64,000 nt of DNA from Azospirillum oryzae (GTDB taxonomy: Bacteria > Pseudomonadota > Alphaproteobacteria > Azospirillales > Azospirillaceae). The notes below the pieces were generated by a model. That model searched no databases and was not told the DNA's origin. It saw only the letters and a list, made by a program, of their open reading frames with translations. The stretch spans positions 1 to 64,000 of the forward strand of contig NZ_VTTM01000008.1 of the NCBI RefSeq assembly GCF_008364795.1. The letters are read 5' to 3'. The translations under genes and the position numbers were made by a program. Shown here one piece after another: positions 51,299 to 61,100 of the stretch (the stretch's first letter is position 1; every line of letters begins with the position of its first letter).

Positions 51299-51550
51299 AT
51301 GCCCACCATGAACGTCAGCCTTACTGAGACCCTTGCCAGCTTCGTCGAGCGTCAGGTCGCCGACGGCGGATATGCATCGCAAAGCGAGGTCGTCAGGGAT
51401 GCGTTGCGCCTGCTGCACCGTGAAAAGGCGGCGGAACAGGAAAAGCTGGAGATGCTTCGGCGGGCCGTCACGGTCGGCTTCGACGATTGGAGGCAGGGCC
51501 GCCTGGACGACCGGCCCATAAACGACATCCTCGACGGGATCGACGTGTGA
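51299..51550 (+). CDS. parD: ParD-type antitoxin
   Basis: The 83-residue protein starts at ATG 51299 with GGAGAG about 5 bases upstream. The N-terminal half (NVSLTETLASFVERQVADGG and YASQSEVVRDALRLLHR) is the ribbon-helix-helix DNA-binding domain of ParD antitoxins; the C-terminal tail would wrap the toxin. Eight bases separate it from the ParE gene. It should repress its own operon and neutralise ParE. Confidence 0.9.
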   Translation: MPTMNVSLTETLASFVERQVADGGYASQSEVVRDALRLLHREKAAEQEKLEMLRRAVTVGFDDWRQGRLDDRPINDILDGIDV

Positions 51551-51558
51551 GGCCGGGG

Positions 51559-51957
51559 ATGGCCTACCGTGTAACCGACGCGGCGAAGCAGGATTTCAGG
51601 ACGGTGTTGAGGGAAACGCTGGAGCGGTTCGGAACGCACCAGCGCGAAGCCTATAAACGCCTGATCGCGAAGGCGGTGACGATGGTCGCCGAGGATCCCG
51701 GCCGCGGTGGCTCACGTGACCGGGGGACCGTCGTCCCGGGGCTTCGGGCCTTCCATCTCGAAACGGCGGCGGGCCGGCGGGGTGCCGCCTCCCATTTCCT
51801 GTACTATGCCGTCGAACGTCCGTCGGACGGACCGGCCAGGGTCATCATCCTGCGGCTGCTGCATGAAAGCATGGAGCCAGCCCGCCATTTGGCCGAGGCC
51901 CCCGATCCCGCCGCAGGTTCCGCCCTGGAAACGGATCAGCTGTCCGACCGCCGCTGA
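51559..51957 (+). CDS. parE: ParE-type toxin (RelE/ParE superfamily)
   Basis: The 132-residue protein follows the antitoxin by 8 bases. YRVTDAAKQDFRTVLRETLE at the start and RVIILRLLHESMEPARHL near residue 95-112 fit the ParE fold, whose members poison DNA gyrase. A tail of about 20 residues after the normal end, and an insert around GLRAFHLETAAGRRG, make it longer than typical ParE. Its last 22 bases overlap the convergent GT41 gene. Activity is not shown. Confidence 0.85.
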   Translation: MAYRVTDAAKQDFRTVLRETLERFGTHQREAYKRLIAKAVTMVAEDPGRGGSRDRGTVVPGLRAFHLETAAGRRGAASHFLYYAVERPSDGPARVIILRLLHESMEPARHLAEAPDPAAGSALETDQLSDRR

Positions 51958-53645
51958 TCGCACCAGCGCCGCCACATCAGCCGGTAGGCGGTCTCCAGGT
52001 TGCGCATGAAGCGCGCCTCGTCGCACAGCGCCGATGCCCGCACCCGCTCGCGCATGCCCATGCGCAGCCGCATCAGGCGGGTGAGGTCGCCGGCCAGTTC
52101 CGCGGCGATGGCGGCGTAGCGGTCGGGCGTGGCGGCGACCAGCTCGGGCAGGCCGATGGCGGTCATCAGGCTGGCGCCGACGCGGGCGGCATGGCGCCCG
52201 CCCGCCAGCGTCACCAGCGGCGCCCCCATCCACAGCGTGTCGCAGGTGGTGATGGTGCCGTTGTAGGGGTGCGGGTCCAGCGCGATGTCGATGCGGTTGT
52301 AGGCGGCCAGATGCCCGGCGCCATCCTTGATGAAGCCGACGAGGTCGAGCCGGGCCGGGTCGATGCCGGCGGCGGCGAAGCGCGCCCGCAGCATGGCGGC
52401 GGTGCCGGCATCGGACAGCGGCCGGTCCTTCAGCAGCAGGCGCGCGTCGGGCACCCGATGCAGAACCTCGGCCCACAGCGCAACGGTGCCATCGGTGATC
52501 TTCGACAGCTTGTTGAAGGACCCGAAGGTGACGGCTCCGGTCGCGCCTGCCGGCAGCGGCACCACCGGCGGGGCGGAGGCCGGCGGGTGGAAGCACAGGA
52601 AGGGGGCGGGCAGCCGGACCAGCGTTTCCACCGCATGGCCGTCGGTGGGGCCGATCGGGTCGCTGACCGGATCGACGATGCGGTAATCGACCGAGGCCAT
52701 GCCGGTGCCGTTGGGATAGCCCAGCCACGTCACCTGCACCGGCGCCGGGCGCAGCGCCAGCATCGGCAGCCGGTTCAGCCCTGAATGGCCGGCGAGGTCG
52801 ACCAGGATGTCGATGCCGTCGGCGCGGATCTGCGCCGCCAGCCCCTCGTCGTCCAGATGGCCGACATTGCGCCAGCCGTCCGCCTGCGCCTTGAAGCGGG
52901 CGGTGTAGGCGTCGGCGTGGACGTCCGGCAGAATCGAATAGCAGACGATGTCGAACCGGCCGCGGTCGGCCGCCTCGAACAGGGGCGTCAGGAAATAGGC
53001 GCCCAGATGTTCGCGGAACTCGACCGACAGATAGCCGATCCGCAGCCGCTTTTCCGGATCGGGACGGTTGGCATGCGGGATGGAGGACGGCCGGTCATCG
53101 TCGGCCCTGTTGCCGAAACGGTCATCGAAGCGCCGGTGTTCGGCCAGCAGGCGCTCGCCGGACAGGTCGAGGTAGTTGAGGCACAGCAGCCGCTGGCTGG
53201 CGACGCGCGGGTCGTCGGGCATCAGCGCCTCGGCCCGGCCGAAGACGGCGGCGGCTTCGGCCGCCTCGCCGCGCATCTGCCGGACCACGCCCAGGTTGAA
53301 CCACAGCCCGGCGCCCTGCCGCGGCTCCAGCCGGATCGCCCGGGTCCAGCAGCGCACCGTCTCCTCCAGCCGGTCGCCGCCGAAGGCTTCGCTGCCCAGC
53401 CCGACCCAGGGCTTGTCGTAATCCGGCCGCAGCGCCAGGGCGATGCGCAGCGCCGCCGCCGCCTCGGCAGGGCGTTTCAGCTCGGACAGGAGGACGCCCA
53501 GGTTGTTCCACAGGTCGGCGGCCGTGCCGTCCTCCGCCAGCAGGTCGCGGTAGAGAGCCACGGCCTCCTCCAGCCGCCCGGCGGTGAAGGCCTCCAGCGC
53601 GCGGCGCTTCAGCGCATCCAGGGTTGCCAGGGTAGACGGGTCCAT
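51936..53645 (-). CDS. TPR-GT41 protein (O-GlcNAc transferase / SPINDLY-like), third copy
   Basis: The 569-residue protein starts at ATG 53645 (MDPSTLATLDALKRRAL). Fewer TPRs (about 10-150) precede the GT41 domain: LRIGYLSVEFREHLGAYF, DLAGHSGLNRLPM, APVQVTWLGYPNGTGM, TFGSFNKLSKITDGTVALW and DPHPYNGTITTCDTLWMG. It begins 8 bases after gmhA on the same strand, so the two are probably one operon. Its 3' end overlaps the end of parE. The catalytic half resembles the first GT41 copy more than the second. Confidence 0.85.
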   Translation of the reverse strand: MDPSTLATLDALKRRALEAFTAGRLEEAVALYRDLLAEDGTAADLWNNLGVLLSELKRPAEAAAALRIALALRPDYDKPWVGLGSEAFGGDRLEETVRCWTRAIRLEPRQGAGLWFNLGVVRQMRGEAAEAAAVFGRAEALMPDDPRVASQRLLCLNYLDLSGERLLAEHRRFDDRFGNRADDDRPSSIPHANRPDPEKRLRIGYLSVEFREHLGAYFLTPLFEAADRGRFDIVCYSILPDVHADAYTARFKAQADGWRNVGHLDDEGLAAQIRADGIDILVDLAGHSGLNRLPMLALRPAPVQVTWLGYPNGTGMASVDYRIVDPVSDPIGPTDGHAVETLVRLPAPFLCFHPPASAPPVVPLPAGATGAVTFGSFNKLSKITDGTVALWAEVLHRVPDARLLLKDRPLSDAGTAAMLRARFAAAGIDPARLDLVGFIKDGAGHLAAYNRIDIALDPHPYNGTITTCDTLWMGAPLVTLAGGRHAARVGASLMTAIGLPELVAATPDRYAAIAAELAGDLTRLMRLRMGMRERVRASALCDEARFMRNLETAYRLMWRRWCDQRRSDS

Positions 53646-53653
53646 GGACGGGT

Positions 53654-54241
53654 TCAGGCCAGCCGGGCTTCGACCTGTTCGCACAGGTAATGGTAGAGGC
53701 AGATGTGGACCTGCTGGATCAGCGGGGTGGAGCGCGACGGCACGTCGAGCAGGATGTCGCTCAGGGCCGCCATCTTGCCGCCGCCCTCGCCGGTCATGGC
53801 GATGGTGGTCATGCCCAGCCGCTTCGCCACCTCGAAGGCGGCGATGACGTTGCGCGAGTTGCCGCTGGTGGAGATGCCCAGCAGGACGCCGCCCGGCTCG
53901 CCATAGGCCTCGGTCTGGCGGGCGAAGACGCTGTCATAGGAGTAGTCGTTGCTCCAGGCGGTCAGGACGGCCGCGTTGGAGCTGAGGCAGATCGCCTTCA
54001 GTCCGCGCCGCTCCTTCAGGAAGCGGCCGACCAGCTCGCCGGTGATGTGCTGGGCGTCCGACGCCGATCCGCCGTTGCCGCAGACCAGCAGCGCCTTGTT
54101 GGCGCCGAGCGCCGCCGTGACCGCCGCGACCGCCGCCTCGACCCGGGCCGGGTCGAGACTGTCCATGGTGCGCCGCAGGACGTCGATGGCGGCGGTGAGG
54201 CAGCCGTGCAGCGAGGGGGCGGAGGTGTCCTGGGTGGCCAT
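53654..54241 (-). CDS. gmhA: Phosphoheptose isomerase (sedoheptulose-7-phosphate isomerase)
   Basis: The 195-residue SIS-domain enzyme converts sedoheptulose-7-phosphate to D-glycero-D-manno-heptose-7-phosphate, the first step to activated heptose. It shows LLVCGNGGSASDAQHITGEL, then SYDSVFARQTEAYG, LLGISTSGNSRNV for phosphate binding, and the C-terminal IQQVHICLYHYLCEQVE with the metal-ligand His residues. Length is normal for GmhA. It is placed directly upstream of a TPR-GT41 gene. No hldE or gmhB is in the window. Confidence 0.9.
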   Translation of the reverse strand: MATQDTSAPSLHGCLTAAIDVLRRTMDSLDPARVEAAVAAVTAALGANKALLVCGNGGSASDAQHITGELVGRFLKERRGLKAICLSSNAAVLTAWSNDYSYDSVFARQTEAYGEPGGVLLGISTSGNSRNVIAAFEVAKRLGMTTIAMTGEGGGKMAALSDILLDVPSRSTPLIQQVHICLYHYLCEQVEARLA

Positions 54242-54459
54242 GGGCGGAATACCTTTGCGTGACCGATGGTGCGCGGCGGTAGAGAAAGCGGCGGCGGAAG
54301 CGGAGAGGCGCTGCGCGCCGTATGCAGCGGGCAGTGCATCCTATGGATCGCGGGGGCCTGTCAACTGCCAGCCGCGCAATGACCGCTTTCCCATACCGCG
54401 CGGAACGCTTATTTTCGGTTCCGTGCCCCGGCGGCGGGGCGGAATGCCAAGGGTGGCCA

Positions 54460-55011
54460 ATGACGACGCGGACGGTCCGGCTGGGCCCCCTCAGCGTGAA
54501 GATGTACTGCGCGATCGGCATGATCGCCGTGTCCTGGGCACAGCTCGAGGACATGGTGTCGCTGTGCATCTCCCGGCTGCTCGGCACCGATCACACCGAA
54601 TTCCTGCCCATCGCCTCCAACATGCAGGTCAAGGCCCGTTTCGACGCGCTGAAGGCCATCGCCGGCCTGCGGCTTCCCCCGGACGAGGCCAAGGCCCTGG
54701 TCGCCCGCTGCGACGAGGCGCTGGAACTGGGGCGCGAGCGCAACAAGATCCTGCACGGTTCCTGGATCCAGGGTGAGACCGACGACGTCGCCATCCGCCT
54801 GAATTACCGCGCCCACGGCCGCATCTCCGCCGACGCCCCGGTCATCTCGGCCCGCGAGATCGCCGAGATCAGCGACCGCATCACCATGCTGACCGAAGGC
54901 TTCGCCCAGACGCTCCAGCGCCTTGGCCTGTTCGATCCCAAGAACCCGATGCGCAACCCGACGCGGGGGACGGGCAACGAGACCGCCAAGCCGCCGGAAA
55001 CGGCGGAGTAA
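54460..55011 (+). CDS. Conserved hypothetical protein, 183 aa
   Basis: The 183-residue soluble protein starts at ATG 54460 (AAGGGTGG upstream). It is largely helical: MYCAIGMIAVSWAQLEDMVS, then KARFDALKAIAGLRLPPDEA and RNKILHGSWIQGE. The HG-W motif in a helical hairpin appears in several small uncharacterised proteins. I do not recognise a function. It is the only plus-strand gene between gmhA and the convergent TPR/HxRxxD gene. Confidence 0.65.
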   Translation: MTTRTVRLGPLSVKMYCAIGMIAVSWAQLEDMVSLCISRLLGTDHTEFLPIASNMQVKARFDALKAIAGLRLPPDEAKALVARCDEALELGRERNKILHGSWIQGETDDVAIRLNYRAHGRISADAPVISAREIAEISDRITMLTEGFAQTLQRLGLFDPKNPMRNPTRGTGNETAKPPETAE

Positions 55012-55045
55012 GGCGCGGCGCTTTATCTCCCTGCCGCCACGCCCC

Positions 55046-56389
55046 CTACCGCCAAGCCTCGAACGGCACCAGCCCGCGGTTGCCCTCGGCCGGGTGGAGC
55101 AGCAGGCGGGGAGAGGGGTTCAATGCGGCGGCGGTGGCGGCGAAGGACCCCGTGCTGATCGCCAGGATGTCGGCCCGCGTCATCACGTGGAAATCCTGCA
55201 GATACTCCAGCCCCTCCCAGCGCACCGGGAAGTCGACCGGGGTGGTCGGGTTGAAACGGGCGAATTCGGGGACCACGCCCGGCTCGTCGGTGGCGACGAA
55301 CAGCACCGGGTCCTCCAGCGTCGGCCACAGCCCGTCCAGCCAGTCCAGATAGAGCGACAGCGGCGTGTAGTCCTGGTTCCACCAGTCGGTCTGGCGGATG
55401 TGCACGGCGACCAGCGTGCGGCCGCGGCGGCGCAGGGCCTCCACCGGCGGTTCCAGGAAACGGTCCCAGCAGGGGCGCGGGGTCAGCCAGGACAGAATGT
55501 CGGCCTGCCGCTCCTTCAGCATCGGGTTGACCGGAGAGCCGCCCAGGAACAGGTCGCGGTCGCGGAAGGGATCGGCCGCCGGTTCGTCGAAGCCGCGGGC
55601 GAAATCCTTGCGTTGCTGCAGCCATCCCTGGAATTCCGGCAGCACCGACGGGTCCAGCCGCGGATCGTCGAGCGAGAAGAAGGCATGCCCGACCCAGTCG
55701 GGAGTCAGGAACTCCATCCCGTATTTCTCGGCATAGAGGCGGACGGCGACATATTCGTTCACCGTCTGGGCGAAGCGCCCATAGGAGCCGAGCGAGGCCA
55801 TGGTCAGGCAGGGGCGGTCGCGCCGGGCCTCCCGCCGCCGGTTCCAGCCGGGCCCGTCCCCCGGCGGCAGCGAGCGGTCGAAGCGCATCAGCGAATAGGC
55901 GATGTAGGAGGGTGAATAGTTGCCCTTCAACGCGATCGAGCGCTGCAGCAGTTCATAGGCGCCGTCGGCGTCGCCCCTGGCCCGGCGCACCTCGGCCAGA
56001 CCGGCCATCGCCTCGGCATAGTCGGAGCGCGCCTGGATGGCGCAGTCGAAGGCCACTTCCGCCCGGTCGAAATGCCCGCACAGCAGCAATGCCTGCCCCA
56101 GATGATAGAGCGTGTCGACCGAGCCCGGATCGCGGCGCAGCGCCTCCGCCAGGATCGGCACGGCTCTCGCCGGCTCGCGGTTCTTGCAGGTCGCTATGCC
56201 CTGGATCAGAAGGGCGTGGGCGTTTCCGGGATCGGCGGCCAGGATGCGCTCGCAGATCATGGTGCTGATGTCGAGCCAACCCGAATTGCAATAGGTGAGC
56301 GCCTGCTGGACGGCATCGGGTACCGCCATCCGCTGTCCAGGCAGGGTTTCGATCTGGATGGGGGTGGCGATTTCGGCGGAGGCGGCCAT
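55046..56389 (-). CDS. TPR protein with fucosyltransferase-like (HxRxxD) domain, second copy
   Basis: The 447-residue protein starts at ATG 56389; the much longer in-frame frame upstream is a shadow of the divergent gene. TPR repeats cover about 25-165 (ICERILAADPGNAHALLIQG). The C-terminal domain shares PDWVGHAFFSLDDPRLDPS, VAVHIRQTDWW (HIRQTD in place of HIRRGD), FVATDEPGVVPEF and GLEYLQDFHVMTRADI with the protein at 3176-5125. The changed HIRQTD loop may alter donor binding. No membrane segment is present. Confidence 0.7.
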   Translation of the reverse strand: MAASAEIATPIQIETLPGQRMAVPDAVQQALTYCNSGWLDISTMICERILAADPGNAHALLIQGIATCKNREPARAVPILAEALRRDPGSVDTLYHLGQALLLCGHFDRAEVAFDCAIQARSDYAEAMAGLAEVRRARGDADGAYELLQRSIALKGNYSPSYIAYSLMRFDRSLPPGDGPGWNRRREARRDRPCLTMASLGSYGRFAQTVNEYVAVRLYAEKYGMEFLTPDWVGHAFFSLDDPRLDPSVLPEFQGWLQQRKDFARGFDEPAADPFRDRDLFLGGSPVNPMLKERQADILSWLTPRPCWDRFLEPPVEALRRRGRTLVAVHIRQTDWWNQDYTPLSLYLDWLDGLWPTLEDPVLFVATDEPGVVPEFARFNPTTPVDFPVRWEGLEYLQDFHVMTRADILAISTGSFAATAAALNPSPRLLLHPAEGNRGLVPFEAWR

Positions 56390-56575
56390 AAAAGGGTACC
56401 CGGAAAGGAGGGCGCGGTTGCCCTGACTTGCACCCGCATCAGCCGGAGGGTCAAGCTGCCTTGTTGCAAGCCTCAGCGATTTCACCGATCTTCCTCCGCC
56501 TTCCGGCTCCCCCGATCCGGATGCCCGACCCGCCTCCCGCCCGTCTATTCTCCGGTTCCGGAACAGCACCCGCGC

Positions 56576-58177
56576 ATGACCTCGATACAAGACATCCTGA
56601 TCCGGGCCGCCGCTCTGCATCAGGCCGGCGACGTCGATTTGGCGGCGAGGCTCTATCGCCTCATCCTGGTCATCGATCCGGCCCATATGGATGCCCTTCA
56701 TCTGCTGGGACTGCTGAAGCGCCGCTCCGACCAGCGGCATGGGGCGACGATCGTGGCCCGCGCGCTGCGGCTGCAGCCGGACCACCCCAGCGCCTTGATC
56801 AACCAAGCCGGCACCTTGATGGCCATGGGCCGGCTGGACGAGGCCATGGCGCATTTCCGCCGCAAGCTGGTGTCGGAGCCGGCCTGTCTCCCCACCCTGA
56901 CGCGCCTGGGGACCGACGCGCTCGCGTGCGGGCGGATCGACGAGGCCGAGCGGCTGCTGCGCCGGGCGACCGCGATGGAATCCGGCGGCGGTGCCTCTGC
57001 GGTAAAGCTGCGTTGTGCCCTGGAGCGCTGCGCCACCGCCCGCAGCATCCGCGACGATGCGGCCGACCCATCCCTGCCGCCGGGGCTGGTCGTCCGCGGG
57101 GTGTTCCGCGACAGCAGCGGCTATGCCTATCTCGTGCGCCGCTTCGTCCAGGAACTGGTGGCGGCCGGGATCACCGTCCGGCTGGTCGACCTGAACTATG
57201 GCCACGGGGACAATCTTCCGGACGACGCGATCGACCCGCTGCTGCTCTCCCTCGACCGTCCGGTGCGGGCAAAGGCGGTGCTGTCCATCACCACACCGCC
57301 GGCGGTGGAGTGTATTCCCGGGCTGAAAACCATCAACTTCAGCATGTTCGAGGGAGTCGACATCCCGCCTCTGTGGACGGCGCTCGGCCGGCGCCACGAC
57401 CATGTCCTGGTCGCCACCGACTCCTCGCGTACGGCCTGGCTGCGTGGCGGCCACCCGCATGACCGCATCCACATCTGCCCCGCCGGGGTGGATGACGTCG
57501 ATCCCGGCGGCATCACTCCCACCGTCATCACCGACCATATGGGCCGCCGCTTCGCCGATTACCCGGTCCGCATCCTGAACGTCTCCGACTTCAACGACCG
57601 CAAGAACCTGGACGGGCTTCTTCGCGTTTGGGTGCGGGCGACGCGACGGGAGGATCCGGCCGCCCTGCTGTTGAAGGCCGGCAAGGGTGGCGGGATCGCC
57701 AACAGAGTCGGCGAGTTGCTGAAACAGGTGGCGGCGCAGGTCGGACGGCCGCTGACGCAGGTGGCGCCCATCTTCCTGGTGGAAGGCAAGCTGTCGGATG
57801 CGGCGATGATGTCGCTCCATGCCGCTTCCACCCATTACTGGAGCATGTCGCACGGCGAGGGCTGGGACCTGCCGATGGCCCAGGCCGGGGCGATGGGGCT
57901 GACCCTGCTGGCGCCCGATCACAGCGCCTACCATGCCTATCTGGACGGGCGGGTGGCGCACATGATCCCCAGCGCCGTCACCCCCGGCATCGGCGCCTAT
58001 GCCGGCCAGAGCTGGTGGAGCCCCGACGAGGACGAGGCCGCCCGGCTGCTGCGCGCGGTCATCGACGACCCCGCCGGCACCCGCCGCTCGGCCCAGGCCC
58101 ATCTGCTGGAGCATTTCAGCTGGCAGGCCGCGACCCGCCGGCTGATCGCCCTGCTGCGGGAGTTGGACGCGCTGTGA
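56576..58177 (+). CDS. TPR-containing glycosyltransferase (GT4-like), second copy
   Basis: The 533-residue protein starts at ATG 56576 (MTSIQDILIRAAALHQAG). TPR repeats fill about 1-140. The GT-B part has INFSMFEGVDIPPLWTAL, ILNVSDFNDRKNLDGLLRVW and MSHGEGWDLPMAQAGAMG, closely paralleling the gene at 8710-10536. Its stop overlaps the next start (GTGA), so the 1016-residue double GT is translated with it. It is divergent from the TPR/HxRxxD gene, 186 bases apart. Confidence 0.82.
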   Translation: MTSIQDILIRAAALHQAGDVDLAARLYRLILVIDPAHMDALHLLGLLKRRSDQRHGATIVARALRLQPDHPSALINQAGTLMAMGRLDEAMAHFRRKLVSEPACLPTLTRLGTDALACGRIDEAERLLRRATAMESGGGASAVKLRCALERCATARSIRDDAADPSLPPGLVVRGVFRDSSGYAYLVRRFVQELVAAGITVRLVDLNYGHGDNLPDDAIDPLLLSLDRPVRAKAVLSITTPPAVECIPGLKTINFSMFEGVDIPPLWTALGRRHDHVLVATDSSRTAWLRGGHPHDRIHICPAGVDDVDPGGITPTVITDHMGRRFADYPVRILNVSDFNDRKNLDGLLRVWVRATRREDPAALLLKAGKGGGIANRVGELLKQVAAQVGRPLTQVAPIFLVEGKLSDAAMMSLHAASTHYWSMSHGEGWDLPMAQAGAMGLTLLAPDHSAYHAYLDGRVAHMIPSAVTPGIGAYAGQSWWSPDEDEAARLLRAVIDDPAGTRRSAQAHLLEHFSWQAATRRLIALLRELDAL

Positions 58178-61100
58178 CCGTCTCCGCTCCCACCCCATCC
58201 AACCCCGGCCTCCGCCTGCCGGACCCGGTCACGCTCTTCTGCTGCCTGGCCCCGCCTGAATACTACCGCCGGCCGCTGTTCTCGGAGCGGGAGGTGTTCT
58301 GCGGACCCGACTGTCCGACGGTGGAGACGGGCGACGGCTTCGCCTCGCTGAACACCCCGCCCGGCGAATATGATCTGACGGCCGTCGTCGCCCGGCTGCC
58401 GGCGCACCAGCGTCCGGAACTGATCGTGGTGAAGGCCGATGCCACCCGGCGCAACCTTCCCCGCGGGCTGGACCGGCTGCCGGGCACCAAGGTGCTTCTG
58501 GTCGGCGACACCCATCACTTCGCCGCCCCCTTGCGCACTCTGCTGGCCTATGGCGCGATGGAGGACTTCGATGCGGTGATGCTCGACCATACCCGCCAGC
58601 ACGCTTATCTCTTCCTGGAGGCGGGGTTCGAGCGGGTCTATTGGGTCCCGGCGGTGGATTACGCGCTGCGACGGCGCGACATTCCCCCGGCCCCCGACCG
58701 CCCGCTCACCTTCGTCGGGCAGATCGGCGCTTTTCATCCCTGGCGCCGCCATGTGCTGGAGCGGCTGAGCGCAGCCGGGCTGCCGCTGCTGGGCATGCGG
58801 GCCGAGCCGGAGAGGGCGGCCGACGTCTATGCCGCCTCGCAGGTCACGTTGAACGTTTCGCTGAACGGCGACCTCAATCTGCGCGTCTTCGAGGCGCTGG
58901 GCGCCGGCGGCTTCCTCGTCACCGACGCGCTGTCGCCCGATGCCGGACTGGAGCGCTGCTTCACCCCCGGCCGCCATCTCGCGACATACCGCTCGCCCGA
59001 CGAGCTGGTGGAGCTGGTGCGCCATTACCTCGACCACCCGGACGAGGCGATGGCGATCCGCCGGGCAGGCCAGGCGCATCTGCTGGCATTCCACAGTCCG
59101 CAGGTCAAGCGCGCCCAGTTCTTCGCCGCCGTGTTCGACGACCGTGTCGATCCGGCGCTGGAGGTCCGCGGGGAGCGGCGCGGGCTGGCGCCGCTGCCGG
59201 CCCGGAGCATCGGTTTCCGCCGCCGCCTCGCCGCCTATGAGGCGCTGCAGCGGCTGCAGCTGACGGCGTCGCGGCTGACCGTCCACGCAGCCGGGCAGGA
59301 CGAAACTGGAGGCGGCTTCGCCGCCGACCTGCGGGCCATGGCCCGTGACCTGCCCCGCGTGGTCTTCGCGGATCCGGACGCGGGTTCCGAACCGGTTGCC
59401 CTGCCCATGCCCCTGCCGCTGCCGCCATCCGCCGACCGGGTGCGGGATGATGCGGTGACTCTGCTGCCCTGGCCCGACCGGGCGGAGACCGACCGGCGAA
59501 TGGCCCGGCTGCCCGGCGCCTCCGTCCTCTGTCCCACCCTGTCGTCGCGCGACCATGCCGAGGCGGCGGCCCATCTGGCCGGTTGGGGTTTCGTGCCGAC
59601 CGAACCCGGCGGCATCCTGTTTCAATGCGCCGACGCCCTGCGCTATGCCGGCCGTTCGCTGTCCGCCCCGGCCCTGGCGGCGGAACTGGCGCCGGAGCTG
59701 CGGCATGCCCGCCTAGCGGCGCTGGAGCCGATGCTGCGGACCGCCGAGCAGTTGATCGGCGTCGCCCGGCTGGCCGCCCGCTTCGGCGAGACGTCCCTGA
59801 CGGAGCGGTTCCTGCTGCGCGCCGTCGGGCTGGACCGCCAGCAGCCGGATGCGCTCGCCGGGCTGGCCCGCCTGTGCGTGGCGGGCGGGCGCCCGGTGGA
59901 GGCCGCAATCTATCTGGGCGAGGCGCGCCGGGCCGCCCGGCTTGCCGGCACGGCCGATCCGGCCCCGGATCTCGACGAGGCCGCGCTTGCCGCTTCGGCC
60001 GGTGGCCATCCGGGGCTGGAGCGCTACCGCGCGCTGTTCCGGCAGGCGACGGTTCCCTCGACCGGGCGGCCCCGCCGCATCCTGGTCGTCACCAACCTGT
60101 TCCCGCCGCAGGAGTTCGGCGGCTATGGCCGCAAGCTGTGGGAGTTCTCGGCCGAGTTGATCCGCCGCGGCCATGCGGTGAAGGTGCTGACCGCCGACAT
60201 GCCCGACCTGACGCGGCCGGGCATGGCCGGGACCGAGGACATCGAGGCGCATGTCGACCGTTCGCTGACCCTCTACGGCTATTGGCGGGACGGGCGCGCC
60301 TTCACCCACGACGACCCGGCCCACTGCGCCGCCCTGATCCGCGCCAACATCCGCCGCGTGCTGGAAACCGCCCGCGACTTCCGTGCCGACGCCTGTCTGG
60401 TCGGCAACCTCGACATGCTGGCGACCGAGTTCCTCGACCCGCTGACCCGGCAGATGGGCGTGCCGGTTCTGCATTGCCTGGGCAACCAGCATCCCGGCTA
60501 CGCACCGGAGGCGGCACCCCGCTCACCGCTCTACCGCGCCGGGCCGGCCAGCGGCTGGGTGGCGGAGCGGCTGGCGGCCGGCGGCTACGGCCTGCCCGCC
60601 ACGGTGATCCATCCCGGCGCCCGCGTCGATTACTTCCACCGCGCGGTGATGCCGGCGACCGACCGGCTGCGCATCGCCTTCGCCAGCCTGTTTGTCAACT
60701 ACAAGGGACCGCAGACGCTGGTCAACGCGCTGGGGATCCTGCACCGCGAGGGCATCGACTTCGACTGCACCTTCGCCGGGGAGGCGCCGGACGCCGACCT
60801 CGCGGCCCGCTGCCGCGACTTCGTGGAGCGCAACGGCATGGCCGGCAAGGTGCGCTTCACCGGTTTCCTCGATCGCCGCGCCCTGTCCGACCTGTTCGCC
60901 CGCTGCAATGTCCTGGTCTTCCCCAGCGTTTTCCAGGAGCCCTTCGGCATCTCGCAGGTGGAGGCGATGGCCGCCGGCCTGACCGTGATCGGCAGCGGCA
61001 CCGGCGGCAGCGGCGAGGTGCTGCGCGACGGCGTCGACGGCCTGCTGTTCAAGGCGGAAGACCACGAGGCGCTCGCCGACCGCCTGCGCAGCCTGGTCAG

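Noticed and set aside
55046..58198. A 1050-residue minus-strand frame
   Set aside because: Only the part from 56389 down is protein-like (TPR and HxRxxD domain). The rest is antisense to the TPR/GT4 gene at 56576-58177, which has clear motifs.
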